A DNA stretch of 22,703 nt, from the NCBI GenBank assembly GCA_028284565.1, contig JANQRM010000070.1, positions 1-22,703 on the forward strand. Reading direction: 5' to 3'. The notes below the pieces were generated by a model. That model searched no databases, was not told the origin of the DNA, and saw nothing but the letters and a program-made list of their open reading frames with translations. Below are positions 6,675 to 15,917 of this stretch, piece after piece. The first letter of the stretch is position 1, and every line of letters starts with the position of its first letter. The position numbers were made by a program, and so were the translations under genes. The DNA is from Anaerolineae bacterium. GTDB lineage: Bacteria; Chloroflexota; Anaerolineae; Aggregatilineales; Phototrophicaceae.

Positions 6675-8603
6675 ATGCCGGATTTAGCGTGGTACGATCA
6701 ACATGCTCAACGGACTCTTGAACGTCTATTACCTCGATTAGAACCCATCCTTGAACTCACAGATCATGCACCCATATTTGTCGCTCGCTTAGAAAAGCAT
6801 TTCGTTGATATATTCCGCCTCTTGCATCTATTGTATGGCGATCAGTATGATTTTTTCTATCAGCTTGAACAAATTCTGCTGTCGATGGCACAATTATTTG
6901 TGCAACGCCCTTTAGAGTTGAGTGTGCTAGATACCGAGCGCGAAGGCAATCCACTCTGGTTTCAATCGGAGCAGATGGTTGGTGGGGTCTGTTATGTAGA
7001 TTTGTTTGCAGGTGACTTATCGAATCTCCACACCAAAATCCCCTACTTTCAAGAACTCGGACTCACCTACCTCCATTTGATGCCTCTTTTCCAGTCCCCT
7101 GAAGAAAACAGTGACGGAGGGTATGCAGTTAGCAATTATCGAGAGGTCAATCCCACCCTTGGCACGATGCAACAACTCGCCGGCTTGGCCGCAGAGTTAC
7201 GCAGGCATGGCATCAGCCTAGTACTCGATTTTGTCTTCAATCACACCTCCGATGAACATACATGGGCAAAGTTAGCTCTCGATGGCGATGTGGAGCATCA
7301 AGACTTCTACCGCATGTTCGATGATCGGACTGTGCCAGACCAATACGAACAAACTCTCCGCGAGATATTCCCAGAACAAGACCCCGGCAACTTCACTTAT
7401 ATTCCCGAGATTCGCAAGTGGGTATGGACAACCTTTTATCATTTCCAGTGGGACTTGAATTACAACAACCCTGCTGTCTTCCGCGCGATGATGGAAGAAA
7501 TGCTCTTTCTTGCCAATCAAGGTGTCGAGGTCTTGCGCCTCGATGCAGTGGCATTTATATGGAAGCAAATGGGAACCAGTTGCGAGAATCTCCCCCAAGC
7601 CCATTGGATAATCCAAGCCTACAATGCCATTGTGAAAGTAGTTGCACCTGCCATGTTATTCAAGTCGGAGGCGATTGTGCATCCGCGCGATGTCAACAGC
7701 TATATCGACTGGAATGAATGTCAAATCTCCTATAATCCAACCTTGATGGCGTTGCTCTGGGAATCTCTAGCCACTCGTGAAGTCCGCCTGTTACGTCATT
7801 CCATGAGTCGGCGCTTTGATATTCCGGCTCCCTGTGCATGGGTCAATTATGTCCGTGTGCATGACGATATTGGCTGGACATTCGCCGACGAAGATGCCGC
7901 CGAATTGGGTATTAATGGCTATGACCATCGCCAATTCTTAAATCAATTTTACATTGGGAACTTCGATGGCAGTTTCGCCACTGGCTTGCCCTTTAACTAC
8001 AATCCCATCAATCAAGACATGCGGATTACAGGCACAGGGGCATCCCTCGCAGGGTTAGAAAAAGCGCTTTCGCAAAAGACTACAACTGACATCGACTATG
8101 CCATCCAACGCATTTTACTTATTCATAGCGTAATTTTGAGCGCAGGAGGAATCCCTCTCCTATACTTAGGGGATGAAATCGCCACACTGAATGACTATTC
8201 GTATGAAAATGACCCGGCGAAGAGAGAAGACACCCGTTGGGTACATCGCCCAACATTTGATTGGGAACGTGCAGAAACCAGAACGGACAAATCCACTCCC
8301 CAAGGGCAAGTCTTCCAAGGCTTAATTCGACAAATTGAAGTTCGCAAAAACACCCCCACCCTTTCACATCACAATACCCTCTTCTTCGACAGTGGTAATT
8401 CGCATGTGTTGGCGTATATTCGGAACAAGCAGATATTGTGTTTGGCAAACTTCTCAGAGACTGAGCAAATTATTTCCACATCAATCCTCCGTGCATATGT
8501 CCAATTCGGTCAAACAGTGACGGACCTCTTGAGCCGAGAGAGCGTGACGATTGATGAGCATCTAGTGCTTTTGCCATATGCATATGTCTGGCTACAGATT
8601 TAA
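6675..8603 (+). CDS. Amylosucrase (GH13 family)
   Basis: 642 residues, close to the 636 of the Neisseria polysaccharea enzyme. Amylosucrase (EC 2.4.1.4) makes an alpha-1,4-glucan from sucrose and releases fructose. The catalytic set is intact: nucleophile Asp290 in L-R-L-D-A-V-A-F, acid/base Glu332 in F-K-S-E-A, and transition-state stabiliser Asp397 in V-H-D-D-I-G-W, each shifted by +4 from Asp286, Glu328 and Asp393 of the Neisseria enzyme. Other family marks are D-G-G-Y-A-V-S-N-Y-R near 147, D-F-V-F-N-H-T, the N-terminal helical domain (about 1-90), and the B' region with N-G-Y-D-H-R-Q-F-L-N-Q-F-Y. There is no signal peptide, so it is probably cytoplasmic. AAGG lies about 10 nt before the ATG. 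A methyltransferase gene follows after 47 nt. Confidence 0.93.
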   Translation: MPDLAWYDQHAQRTLERLLPRLEPILELTDHAPIFVARLEKHFVDIFRLLHLLYGDQYDFFYQLEQILLSMAQLFVQRPLELSVLDTEREGNPLWFQSEQMVGGVCYVDLFAGDLSNLHTKIPYFQELGLTYLHLMPLFQSPEENSDGGYAVSNYREVNPTLGTMQQLAGLAAELRRHGISLVLDFVFNHTSDEHTWAKLALDGDVEHQDFYRMFDDRTVPDQYEQTLREIFPEQDPGNFTYIPEIRKWVWTTFYHFQWDLNYNNPAVFRAMMEEMLFLANQGVEVLRLDAVAFIWKQMGTSCENLPQAHWIIQAYNAIVKVVAPAMLFKSEAIVHPRDVNSYIDWNECQISYNPTLMALLWESLATREVRLLRHSMSRRFDIPAPCAWVNYVRVHDDIGWTFADEDAAELGINGYDHRQFLNQFYIGNFDGSFATGLPFNYNPINQDMRITGTGASLAGLEKALSQKTTTDIDYAIQRILLIHSVILSAGGIPLLYLGDEIATLNDYSYENDPAKREDTRWVHRPTFDWERAETRTDKSTPQGQVFQGLIRQIEVRKNTPTLSHHNTLFFDSGNSHVLAYIRNKQILCLANFSETEQIISTSILRAYVQFGQTVTDLLSRESVTIDEHLVLLPYAYVWLQI

Positions 8604-8650
8604 GCAGTAGAATAATCACTGATGATAAACAAATTTGATGAAAGCCCTTA

Positions 8651-9346
8651 ATGAATATCCGAGAAGCTGTCAAGCAAATTCCGATTTTAAGCGACGTGAT
8701 GCGTACCATATTGAATTGGCGTCGTAACCAAACTTTTGTTGGCTCAGACAACTACTGGGAACACCGCTATCAACACGATGGAACATCTGGCTCCGGTTCA
8801 TACAATCGTCTAGCACTTTATAAAGCAGAAACCATCAACACATTTATCGCTGAGCATGATATTCAAACCGTGATTGAATTTGGCTGTGGGGATGGGAATC
8901 AACTGAGTTTAATGAACTATCCGTATTTTATTGGACTCGATGTCTCATCAAAAGCCATCGAACTGTGTGAAGAGAGGTTTAAAGACGATAACAGCAAAAG
9001 TTTTTTCGTTTATCATTCCCTCAATTTCCAAGATGAAGACGAGCGTTTCACGGCACAGCTTAGTCTTTCACTCGATGTCATCTATCATTTGGTAGAAACC
9101 GCCATTTATGAAGCCTATATGGGGCATCTTTTTGATGCATCCCAACAGTACGTCATCATCTATTCTAGCAATTACGATGCCCCACAAACCAATCATGTCA
9201 AGCATCACAAATTTACGGATTGGGTAACAACTCATCGCCCGCAATGGCGACTCATCCAAAAAATGGATAATCCCTATCCATATGACCCGAAGGATGCGGA
9301 TAACACCTCGCTGGCGGACTTTTACATCTACAAAAAAGGAACTTAA
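8651..9346 (+). CDS. Class I SAM-dependent methyltransferase
   Basis: 231 residues with a Rossmann methyltransferase core: motif I V-I-E-F-G-C-G-D-G (74-82), the acidic residue after strand 2 at G-L-D-V-S-S (Asp97), and a motif IV-like S-L-D-V-I-Y-H-L (140-147). The N-terminal 60 residues contain W-E-H-R-Y and a Gly/Ser-rich stretch seen in many small-molecule or sugar methyltransferases. The substrate cannot be read from the sequence. It lies 47 nt downstream of the amylosucrase with no visible terminator between them, so the two are probably co-transcribed. It converges with the kinase gene at 9399. The ribosome site is weak. Confidence 0.75.
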   Translation: MNIREAVKQIPILSDVMRTILNWRRNQTFVGSDNYWEHRYQHDGTSGSGSYNRLALYKAETINTFIAEHDIQTVIEFGCGDGNQLSLMNYPYFIGLDVSSKAIELCEERFKDDNSKSFFVYHSLNFQDEDERFTAQLSLSLDVIYHLVETAIYEAYMGHLFDASQQYVIIYSSNYDAPQTNHVKHHKFTDWVTTHRPQWRLIQKMDNPYPYDPKDADNTSLADFYIYKKGT

Positions 9347-9398
9347 AACTTATCTCGCCATAATTGTGCTTAGATCGCTGATTCAGAATAGATATCAA

Positions 9399-12300
9399 CT
9401 AGTCTTCTTCACGGAAATCTGGCACAGGAACCATCCACGGTACAATGCTATCGACATAACCTTCAGAAATCCATCCTTCTAGTCCTGTGTCAGTTTCAAC
9501 GCGCCAAGCGACAAGATTTCCAAAGCGACCTGCTTTACATACGGGTCCTTCAATAACATAGCCACCCGCGCCTTGTGCCACTTCACCCACAAAGGGTTGG
9601 CTATTGGGTTCTGCCCACAGATTCGTCGGACCATCGCCAAAGGGAACAACAAAGCGCTGTCCGATCCTAAAGTGGTAGCCACCCGCAGCCGGACACGTTT
9701 GACGATAATAAGCTTCATCTTCAATAACAAGTGGGACAATTGTATCTTGGGACATCCAACCACGCGCATTGCTTGGAACCGTAATCACTTGATACCAGAA
9801 TGCAGAGCCATCAAACACAGGAACATTATCGACCACTTTTGCCATGGTTCCCGATGGAATTGTCGCAATCACATTGCCTAAACCATCTGGTATATCTCGC
9901 ATGAGCAAGGTATTAAATGTGGGGTCATAGAGTAAGATTTCTTGTTCAATTTCAAGCTCCAGATCGGCGGAAGGAATGGCTGTCGGCAGTGGTGTTGAAG
10001 TCAGCACGACTCTAGTTGAACTATTGGTGTTTAATTGTGGACTCCCCCACACTTGCACCGTCCCATCTTCTGCAACAGAGACAATTCGTGTTCCAATGTG
10101 GTTGATGGCTACCCCCCGAATTTCATCGGTATGCCCACTCAGCGTACGCAACAATTCACCTGTACTCACCGAAAATATACGGAGATCGGAGTCAGATGAC
10201 CCGGTAATCAGTTGTGACCCGTCCAGACTAAACGTGACTACATGAACCCAATCATTATGTCCACGCAAGGTATTCAGTCGTACACCTGAATTGGCGTTGT
10301 AAATTCGTGCCATCCGATCTGCCACCCCCGATGCCAGCAAACGTCCATCAGGGCTAACTGCCAGGTCAAAGAGAATGCCGCCTTCTAGGATAACCTCGCT
10401 GGTTCCCGCAATTAAATCTCGAACCCGAATGACTGCATCATTACCACCCGAAAACAGCTGATTGCCATCGTCGCTAAAGGCAAGCGCACGAATCCAGTTT
10501 TCATGATCTGAAAAATTGCCGAGTTCGATGCCACTTGCCACATCCCAAATTCGCACGGTTTCATCAAATGAACCGGAGGCAAGACGAGTCCCATCAGGAT
10601 GGAAGGCAACTTCGGAGACTAAGGCTTCATGCCCCTCCAGAATGTTGAGATTGTCACCACTGATGACATCCCACAAACGCACCGTTTGGTCAAAGCCACC
10701 AGAGGCAAGAATCTGTCCATTGGGGCTAAAATCAAGTGCATAGATATCGTTAGCGTGTCCTACCAATTCAAGAATAACCTCGCCCGTTTGCAAATCTAAG
10801 ATATAAATCACCCCGTCTAATCCACCAGCCGACACACGATTGCCCACGGGGCTGACTGCCATCGCAAATAGGGGTGTATCAAGAGACACTTCATAAATTT
10901 GTTCTACAGAAGAGGCATCAAAGTTCTCCAAAACAACCACGGGTGTATGAGATGCTGTAGGAGTCGGAGATGGCGTAGGCGTTGCAGTTGGGGTGGATGT
11001 CGGCGTACTCGTATGGGTTGCCGTTGGAGTGGGTGTATGGGTCGAGGTCGGACTATTCGTATAGGTTGCTGTGGGTGTATCTGTTGGGGTTGGAGACGGG
11101 GTATTTGTATCCGTTGAAGTCAATGTTGCAGTTGGTGTATTAGAAGGTGTATCCGTCGGCGTTGGTGTAATCGTCGGAGTATTCGTATCAGTGGCTGTCG
11201 GAGTGTTTGTGGGAGTATTCGTCGGAGTCCATGTCTCCGTCGGCGTTGGAGTCGGCGTGCTAGTAGATGTTGGTGTGTTTGTGGCAGTTGGTGTATGGGT
11301 CGCCGTGGGTGTGTTCGTGGCAGTTGGAGTATTGGTTGGCGTACGGCTGGGTGTAAAGGTTGGCGATGGAACCATCACAATAACATCTTGATTGCCAATA
11401 ATTCGACTAAAGGTACTGGACGAAATGACCCAACCATCCCTGCCATTGGGTAAAAGAATTTGTAACCAGCGACTATCTGCACTGCGTCCAACAATTTCGA
11501 GATTCATCCCGCTTTCAACGTTATCAATCTCAGGGAAGTTAATGCCGGGACCTGTACGCACCGTGAGAGCTTGGCGAGCTTCCATTAATGGGGTAGCCGG
11601 CGTTGGCGTGTGCGTATTCGTATTCGTCGGTTCGGGCGTATCGGTATCCGTTGCTGTGGGCGTATCCGTAGTAGTAGGTGTATCACTCGCTGTTGGTGAA
11701 GGAGTGACTTCCTCCGTAATATCATCCACTAAACTGAGGGGATTATTCCCCTCATTGCCAGATGTAATAACCAGTATCCCAGCAATAATAATAACCACAC
11801 CCATCAACACCAATGATGCAACCCGACCAGACCGAAATGATGAGATTTGTGTCTTCGGTTCAACATAGTGCTTTTTAGATTCGGTTGTCGGAGCATCCTC
11901 CATGTCCACAACCGTATGGTGACCAGATAGTGCATCTTCGGAAGCAGAAATCGCAAACTGTTCAGTCGTTTCCAGTTTATTTGATTGCTCTACTAGGAAG
12001 TTGGGATTCTCAATAGCTTGTCGAAAATCGTCTGCAAGTTTTCCAGCTGATTGATAGCGATCTGCAGGGTCTTTCGCCAGTGATTTTAAAATGACATTTT
12101 GTGCCGAGACAGGCAAGTCTGGCTTTTTGTCGATAGGTGGCGGGACAGGTTCATTCAAATGTTTTTGCATCACTGCAAAAGTATTATCCCCAGTGAAAGG
12201 AACTTCCCCAATCACCATCTCATAAAGGATGATGCCTAACGCATACACATCTGATGCTGGGGTCAGCTCTTCGCCCTTTACTTGCTCTGGCGACATATAG

Positions 12301-12815
12301 AGTGGAGTTCCAACCACGCCACTCCCAGTTAAATTCACACTCGCATTAAGAATCTTGGCTATACCAAAATCGGCGAGATACACATTTTGTTGTGAATCAA
12401 GCAACACATTAGACGGTTTGACATCACGATGAATAACGCCCTTGAGATGCGCGTAATCTAAGGCACTCGCCATTTGTGTCAATAAGCGCACAATCTCTTT
12501 CAGCGTGAGCTTCTCAGAGCGGATACGCTGGGTCAGGTCACCACCATCCAAAAAGCGTAAGACCATATATGTGATGTCATCTTGTTCACCATAAGTAATG
12601 ATGGGCAATATATGTGGGTGTTCGAGGTTTGCAATAGACTTGACTTCATTCTCAAATCGCGTCTTAAAGCTGTCATCTGTTGCATATTGTTGGGGTAAGA
12701 TTTTAACCGCGACAAAGCGATCAGTATTGGGATCATGCGCCTTATAAACAAACGCCATCCCGCCCTTGCCGATTTGCTCGACCAGCTCATAATCTCCAAG
12801 TGTCTTGCCAATCAT
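9399..12815 (-). CDS. Transmembrane Ser/Thr protein kinase with SH3b, Thr/Pro linkers and WD40 propeller
   Basis: 1138 residues. The cytoplasmic PknB-type kinase spans about 8-275: Gly loop G-K-G-G-M-A-F-V (16-23), Lys38, H-R-D-V-K-P-S-N (129-136) with catalytic Asp131, D-F-G (149-151), and G-T-P-L-Y-M-S-P-E (169-177). All key residues are present, so an active kinase is expected. One membrane helix lies at about 332-352. Outside the cell follow a Thr/Pro linker (371-409), an SH3b unit (413-480), a long Thr/Pro linker (483-625), seven WD40-like repeats (about 636-925), and two further SH3-like units (about 960-1030 and 1045-1125). The WD repeats show the usual G-H, S-P-D-G and L-W-D-style marks. 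The layout suggests a receptor that senses envelope material and phosphorylates cytoplasmic targets. It lies downstream of a secreted protein gene (12969-13478) but has its own promoter. Confidence 0.9.
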   Translation of the reverse strand: MIGKTLGDYELVEQIGKGGMAFVYKAHDPNTDRFVAVKILPQQYATDDSFKTRFENEVKSIANLEHPHILPIITYGEQDDITYMVLRFLDGGDLTQRIRSEKLTLKEIVRLLTQMASALDYAHLKGVIHRDVKPSNVLLDSQQNVYLADFGIAKILNASVNLTGSGVVGTPLYMSPEQVKGEELTPASDVYALGIILYEMVIGEVPFTGDNTFAVMQKHLNEPVPPPIDKKPDLPVSAQNVILKSLAKDPADRYQSAGKLADDFRQAIENPNFLVEQSNKLETTEQFAISASEDALSGHHTVVDMEDAPTTESKKHYVEPKTQISSFRSGRVASLVLMGVVIIIAGILVITSGNEGNNPLSLVDDITEEVTPSPTASDTPTTTDTPTATDTDTPEPTNTNTHTPTPATPLMEARQALTVRTGPGINFPEIDNVESGMNLEIVGRSADSRWLQILLPNGRDGWVISSSTFSRIIGNQDVIVMVPSPTFTPSRTPTNTPTATNTPTATHTPTATNTPTSTSTPTPTPTETWTPTNTPTNTPTATDTNTPTITPTPTDTPSNTPTATLTSTDTNTPSPTPTDTPTATYTNSPTSTHTPTPTATHTSTPTSTPTATPTPSPTPTASHTPVVVLENFDASSVEQIYEVSLDTPLFAMAVSPVGNRVSAGGLDGVIYILDLQTGEVILELVGHANDIYALDFSPNGQILASGGFDQTVRLWDVISGDNLNILEGHEALVSEVAFHPDGTRLASGSFDETVRIWDVASGIELGNFSDHENWIRALAFSDDGNQLFSGGNDAVIRVRDLIAGTSEVILEGGILFDLAVSPDGRLLASGVADRMARIYNANSGVRLNTLRGHNDWVHVVTFSLDGSQLITGSSDSDLRIFSVSTGELLRTLSGHTDEIRGVAINHIGTRIVSVAEDGTVQVWGSPQLNTNSSTRVVLTSTPLPTAIPSADLELEIEQEILLYDPTFNTLLMRDIPDGLGNVIATIPSGTMAKVVDNVPVFDGSAFWYQVITVPSNARGWMSQDTIVPLVIEDEAYYRQTCPAAGGYHFRIGQRFVVPFGDGPTNLWAEPNSQPFVGEVAQGAGGYVIEGPVCKAGRFGNLVAWRVETDTGLEGWISEGYVDSIVPWMVPVPDFREED
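10941..11369 (-). repeat. Thr/Pro-coding tandem repeat, long linker of the kinase
   Basis: This stretch encodes residues about 483-625 of the kinase, a run of T-P-T, N-T-P-T-A-T and T-D-T-P units. At the DNA level it is a degenerate tandem repeat with periods that are multiples of 3 and G/T-rich on the plus strand. Such linkers hold extracytoplasmic domains off the membrane and may be glycosylated. Confidence 0.8.
11589..11705 (-). repeat. Thr/Pro-coding repeat, short linker of the kinase
   Basis: Encodes residues about 371-409, the spacer between the membrane helix and the first SH3b unit, with T-D-T-P and N-T-H-T-P units. Composition matches the longer linker at 10941-11369. Confidence 0.75.
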
Positions 12816-12848
12816 GCAAACAATGTCCCAACACAGTATGAGAAAGCA

Positions 12849-12877
12849 AGTTTAGCAAAACACAAAATCAGATGCAA
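12849..12877 (-). promoter_or_regulatory. Promoter of the kinase gene
   Basis: On the minus strand TTGCAT (12877-12872) and TAAACT (12854-12849) are 17 bp apart, with TGC immediately before the -10 forming an extended -10. Transcription would start near 12842, 27 nt upstream of the ATG at 12815. Confidence 0.45.
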
Positions 12878-12968
12878 AGTGATTCTTAAGATGGCAATCC
12901 AGAATTAAAACGACGAACTAAGTGTCCGCCGTTGAATGATGTATGCAGTTGTACAGCTTGCCGATAGA

Positions 12969-13478
12969 CTAGCTACCGATTGTCTCATCCAAGTTAAGCG
13001 TATCGGGGAGTGAATTACCAAGCCACGGAATCTCTCTGCAGTTGAGATGTCCATCTTCAAGGTCAAATTCATACTCAGCGAGGACATCCCCATCCACAAA
13101 ATCTTGTGCATGACGATCACCAAATCCAGCAATGTCATGAATACGTATGGTAAAGGGACGTGCAGTCGGACGACGGAAGAAGATGGCAGTCGGAATCGTT
13201 TCCGTTAGCGTACTTTCAGTAGATTTAGCGATTGCACCTGCTGACACAACCACCCCATTTGCATCATAAATCACGGCTGAGACATAATCATATCCGGCGC
13301 GGTCATTCGTGACCATCTCACCTGTGATATCAACTTCCACTAAGAAACGCGACTGACAATTCCCCACCACATTTGACACCGCTTCGATCGTGACTTGATT
13401 CGCCCCGAAAACGGGAACAAGAGCAACGATAAAGATGAGGACAATTAATGTTATTCCGAGTAGTCGCCGATAAAGCAT
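12969..13478 (-). CDS. Secreted protein of unknown function
   Basis: 169 residues. A signal peptide occupies about residues 1-26 (M-L-Y-R-R, a hydrophobic run, then V-F-G-A, cleavage near A26). The mature part looks like an all-beta domain: alternating strands such as R-F-L-V-E-V-D-I-T-G-E and T-I-R-I-H-D-I-A-G-F-G, and two Cys (C41, C147) that could form a disulfide. AAGGAT lies about 9 nt before the ATG. The gene is followed, after 153 nt, by the kinase gene in the same direction, so a partner or ligand role for that receptor is possible but only inferred from position. No family is recognised. Confidence 0.65.
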   Translation of the reverse strand: MLYRRLLGITLIVLIFIVALVPVFGANQVTIEAVSNVVGNCQSRFLVEVDITGEMVTNDRAGYDYVSAVIYDANGVVVSAGAIAKSTESTLTETIPTAIFFRRPTARPFTIRIHDIAGFGDRHAQDFVDGDVLAEYEFDLEDGHLNCREIPWLGNSLPDTLNLDETIGS

Positions 13479-13512
13479 GGCGGTTCATCCTTATGGTCTA
13501 TGTAAGTTTGAT

Positions 13513-13528
13513 GAAAGGTTTTCCTTTC
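13513..13528. repeat. Small perfect hairpin in the leader of the secreted-protein gene
   Basis: GAAAGG (13513-13518), a TTTT loop and CCTTTC (13523-13528) make a perfect 6-bp hairpin about 35-50 nt upstream of the minus-strand ATG at 13478. It may affect mRNA stability or bind a regulator; there is no direct evidence. Confidence 0.3.
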
Positions 13529-13544
13529 TTGTAATATATCGCAA

Positions 13545-13574
13545 TTGATTGAGGAAAAGCATTAAGGTTTTAAT
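13545..13574 (+). promoter_or_regulatory. Possible promoter of the P450 gene
   Basis: TTGATT (13545-13550) and TTTAAT (13569-13574) have an 18-bp spacer with four and five consensus matches. The region is very AT-rich, so chance matches are likely. Confidence 0.3.
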
Positions 13575-13658
13575 TTTTTATCAATTTTTATATCATAGCC
13601 ATATCCGTTATGTTTAGGTGATTTCAAGCAACGAGTTCTTTCGAGAAGGAGTAGAAAA

Positions 13659-14900
13659 GTGACCCATTCAACTCACCCTTCCGATATCGTCTATTTCAAT
13701 CCGCTGGCTTCAGAGGTAATTGCAGACCCCTATCCCTATTATGAATGGCTACGCAAACATGACCCCGTTCATTGGGGTGCGCCGGGTGATCCGAACAGTC
13801 ACGGTTGTTGGTACATCACCCGTTATAACGATGCAACTACTATATTGAAAGATCAGCGATTTGGGCGCGAAATCTGGCACATCAACCCAGAACTTGCACA
13901 GTCACAAGTCTCGTTAGCGGAGCAACCCCTAGAGGCAATTACACGGCAATGGATGGTACTTCGTGACCCACCAACTCATACACGCTTGCGTCAGCTTGTC
14001 CAGCGCGTATTCACACCAAAGATGATTGCTCGAATGGCTCCCCACATTACAGAAATTGCAAACGACTTACTGAATAAACATCTGGATACAGGCACTATGG
14101 AAGTGATTAGGGACTTTTCCCTCCCGTTTGCGGTCATCGTAATTGCCGAATTATTGGGCGTTCCGCCTGAAGATCGACAATTATTTTTACCGTGGACAAA
14201 AGCTCTGTCCGCTGTAATTGAATTCAAGCAAACAGAGGATGTTAAAAAACAGGGAACAGAAGCAATCCTTGAATTGAATGACTATCTAAGAGGTATCATT
14301 TCTAAAAGACAGGATGCCCCACAGGACGATTTGATTAGTGCGTTGCTTGCGCCACAGGATGAGCATCAAGTCATCAGTGAAGAAGAACTCTTGGGAACTT
14401 GTACCCAATTATTGTTCGGGGGAAACGAACCGATTGCTCATATGATTGGCAATGGACTATTAGCATTGATACAGCATCCAGAACAACTGACAAAGTGGCG
14501 AATCAACCCGAATCTGGCAAGCACAGCAGTCGATGAACTCATGCGCTATGACAGTTCCGTACAGATGACCTTTCGCTATGCACTAGAGGATGTGAATTTT
14601 GGTGGAAAACATATTCAACAAGGCGATCTGGTTGCCATTGTATTTGGCTCCGCCAACCGGGATATATATCAATTTCCTAACCCTAACCGTCTTGACTTGT
14701 CTCGCTCCCCCAACCGCCATCTCTCATTGGGATTAGGTATCCACTATTGCATGGGAGCCGCGTTAGGACGAGTCGAAGGAGAAATCGCTTTTAATCTCTT
14801 GCTGGCGCGTCTACCGAAATTAGCCCTTCAAACGGATGAGCTAGAATGGAATGACACGGTAGCCGTGCGCGGGTTGAAGGAGCTACGAATCACTTTTTGA
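13659..14900 (+). CDS. Cytochrome P450 with non-standard I-helix motif
   Basis: 413 residues, a typical length for a soluble bacterial class I P450. The heme Cys is C364 in L-G-L-G-I-H-Y-C-M-G. The ExxR pair is Glu293/Arg296 in E-L-M-R. The I helix reads L-F-G-G-N-E-P-I-A-H, so the acid (Glu257) is kept but the usual Thr next to it is Pro258. The general family reaction is monooxygenation with electrons from a ferredoxin or flavodoxin partner, but no partner gene is nearby. The start is GTG at 13659, fixed by AAGGAG (13646-13651) 7 nt upstream. The gene is divergent from the secreted-protein gene and sits upstream of the sugar-acid operon, 139 nt away and with a separate promoter between them. 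Substrate unknown. Confidence 0.92.
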   Translation: MTHSTHPSDIVYFNPLASEVIADPYPYYEWLRKHDPVHWGAPGDPNSHGCWYITRYNDATTILKDQRFGREIWHINPELAQSQVSLAEQPLEAITRQWMVLRDPPTHTRLRQLVQRVFTPKMIARMAPHITEIANDLLNKHLDTGTMEVIRDFSLPFAVIVIAELLGVPPEDRQLFLPWTKALSAVIEFKQTEDVKKQGTEAILELNDYLRGIISKRQDAPQDDLISALLAPQDEHQVISEEELLGTCTQLLFGGNEPIAHMIGNGLLALIQHPEQLTKWRINPNLASTAVDELMRYDSSVQMTFRYALEDVNFGGKHIQQGDLVAIVFGSANRDIYQFPNPNRLDLSRSPNRHLSLGLGIHYCMGAALGRVEGEIAFNLLLARLPKLALQTDELEWNDTVAVRGLKELRITF

Positions 14901-14970
14901 GTCAATAGTCGCGTATCTCTGGTATACAAACTGAACTTCAGATCGTTCATTAGTTGTTTATCACTCCCTA

Positions 14971-15000
14971 TTCGCAGGCGATTTGAAAAATCGTTACAAT
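14971..15000 (+). promoter_or_regulatory. Promoter of the sugar-acid operon
   Basis: TTCGCA (14971-14976) and TACAAT (14995-15000) are 18 bp apart, with four and five consensus matches. The spacer contains the palindrome CGATTTGAAAAATCG, a likely regulator site. Confidence 0.4.
14979..14993. repeat. Palindrome in the promoter spacer, candidate operator
   Basis: CGATTT (14979-14984), GAA, AAATCG (14988-14993) is a perfect 6-bp inverted repeat between the -35 and -10 boxes. A repressor bound here would block the promoter of the sugar-acid operon. No regulator gene is present in the window. Confidence 0.35.
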
Positions 15001-15039
15001 TGCCTCCATCTTATTTGAATTGTATAGAAAGTGATGTTG

Positions 15040-15915
15040 ATGATTCTGTTGACATATCGTGCAGGCGATGAACTTCGCTTGGGCGTAAAAACGGACAATG
15101 GGGTGTTGGATGTCAATTCAGCATACCAATCTCTAAACGGAGATAAGTTGATTGACAATGTGGATGATTTTTATCGACAGGGGCTGGATTTACTGTCACA
15201 ATTGCAATCACTCGTGGATCAAGCAAGTGATGAAGAGTTACTTGATGAAATGAGTCTATCCATTGCACCCCTCGTACCCAATCCAAGCAAAGTCCTCTGC
15301 GTTGGGTTGAATTACCGTCGCCATGCGGAAGAGTCCGGCTTAAGTATTCCCACAACACCTATCCTATTCTCGAAGTTCCCTAATTCTATTGCCGGACACC
15401 AAGAGGATATTCTACTCCCATCTCACATCGAAAAAGTCGATTATGAAGCTGAGCTAGGTGTGGTGATTGGCAAGCGAGCGAAATACGTTTCAGAGGAAGA
15501 TGCACTCGATTATGTACTGGGCTACTGCAACATGAACGACATCAGTGAACGTGGATTGCAGTGGCTCACCGGACAATGGCTCTTAGGCAAAGCACTGGAT
15601 AAGTTTCTGCCAATCGGTCCCTACTTGATCACCGCCGATGCCATCCCCAATCCACAGAATTTGACGATTAAATGCTGGTTGAATGGCGAATTGAGACAAG
15701 ACTCAAATACAAGAGACATGATCTTCAGCGTCGCGGAAATTATCAGTTATGCCAGTCAATACATGACGCTCGAACCCGGTGACGTCATTTCGACAGGCAC
15801 TCCAGAAGGCGTGATTGACGGAATGGAAGACAAAGTCTGGATGAAAGCTGGCGATACCACCATCATCGAAGTCGAGGGCTTGGGACAACTTAAAAATAAG
15901 ATGGTGGCGGAATAA
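15040..15915 (+). CDS. Fumarylacetoacetate hydrolase (FAH) family enzyme
   Basis: 291 residues. FAH-fold marks: G-L-N-Y-R-R-H-A-E-E (89-98) with catalytic His95, metal ligands Glu136 and Glu138 in D-Y-E-A-E-L and Asp167 in M-N-D-I-S, and the C-terminal T-G-T-P-E-G-V loop. Family members split or dehydrate 2,4-diketo or 2-keto-3-deoxy acids with Mg or Mn. In this operon the likely substrate is a product of sugar-acid dehydration: hydrolysis of a 2,4-diketo-3-deoxy acid, or dehydration of 2-keto-3-deoxyxylonate as in the Caulobacter XylX type. Four start codons lie in a row at 15031-15042; the ATG at 15040 gives the usual N-terminus (M-I-L-L-T-Y-R-A-G) and proper spacing from AGAAAG. It is first in a four-gene operon. 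Confidence 0.85.
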   Translation: MILLTYRAGDELRLGVKTDNGVLDVNSAYQSLNGDKLIDNVDDFYRQGLDLLSQLQSLVDQASDEELLDEMSLSIAPLVPNPSKVLCVGLNYRRHAEESGLSIPTTPILFSKFPNSIAGHQEDILLPSHIEKVDYEAELGVVIGKRAKYVSEEDALDYVLGYCNMNDISERGLQWLTGQWLLGKALDKFLPIGPYLITADAIPNPQNLTIKCWLNGELRQDSNTRDMIFSVAEIISYASQYMTLEPGDVISTGTPEGVIDGMEDKVWMKAGDTTIIEVEGLGQLKNKMVAE

Positions 15916-15917
15916 TC

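Noticed and set aside
10941..11369. CRISPR-like or satellite repeat
   Set aside because: Units are degenerate, in frame with the kinase, and have no unique spacers of constant length.
11071..11391. Plus-strand ORF rich in Val and Gly opposite the kinase linker
   Set aside because: It is the complement of the Thr/Pro-coding repeat; the V-G-V pattern arises from the repeat and has no start signal or domain.
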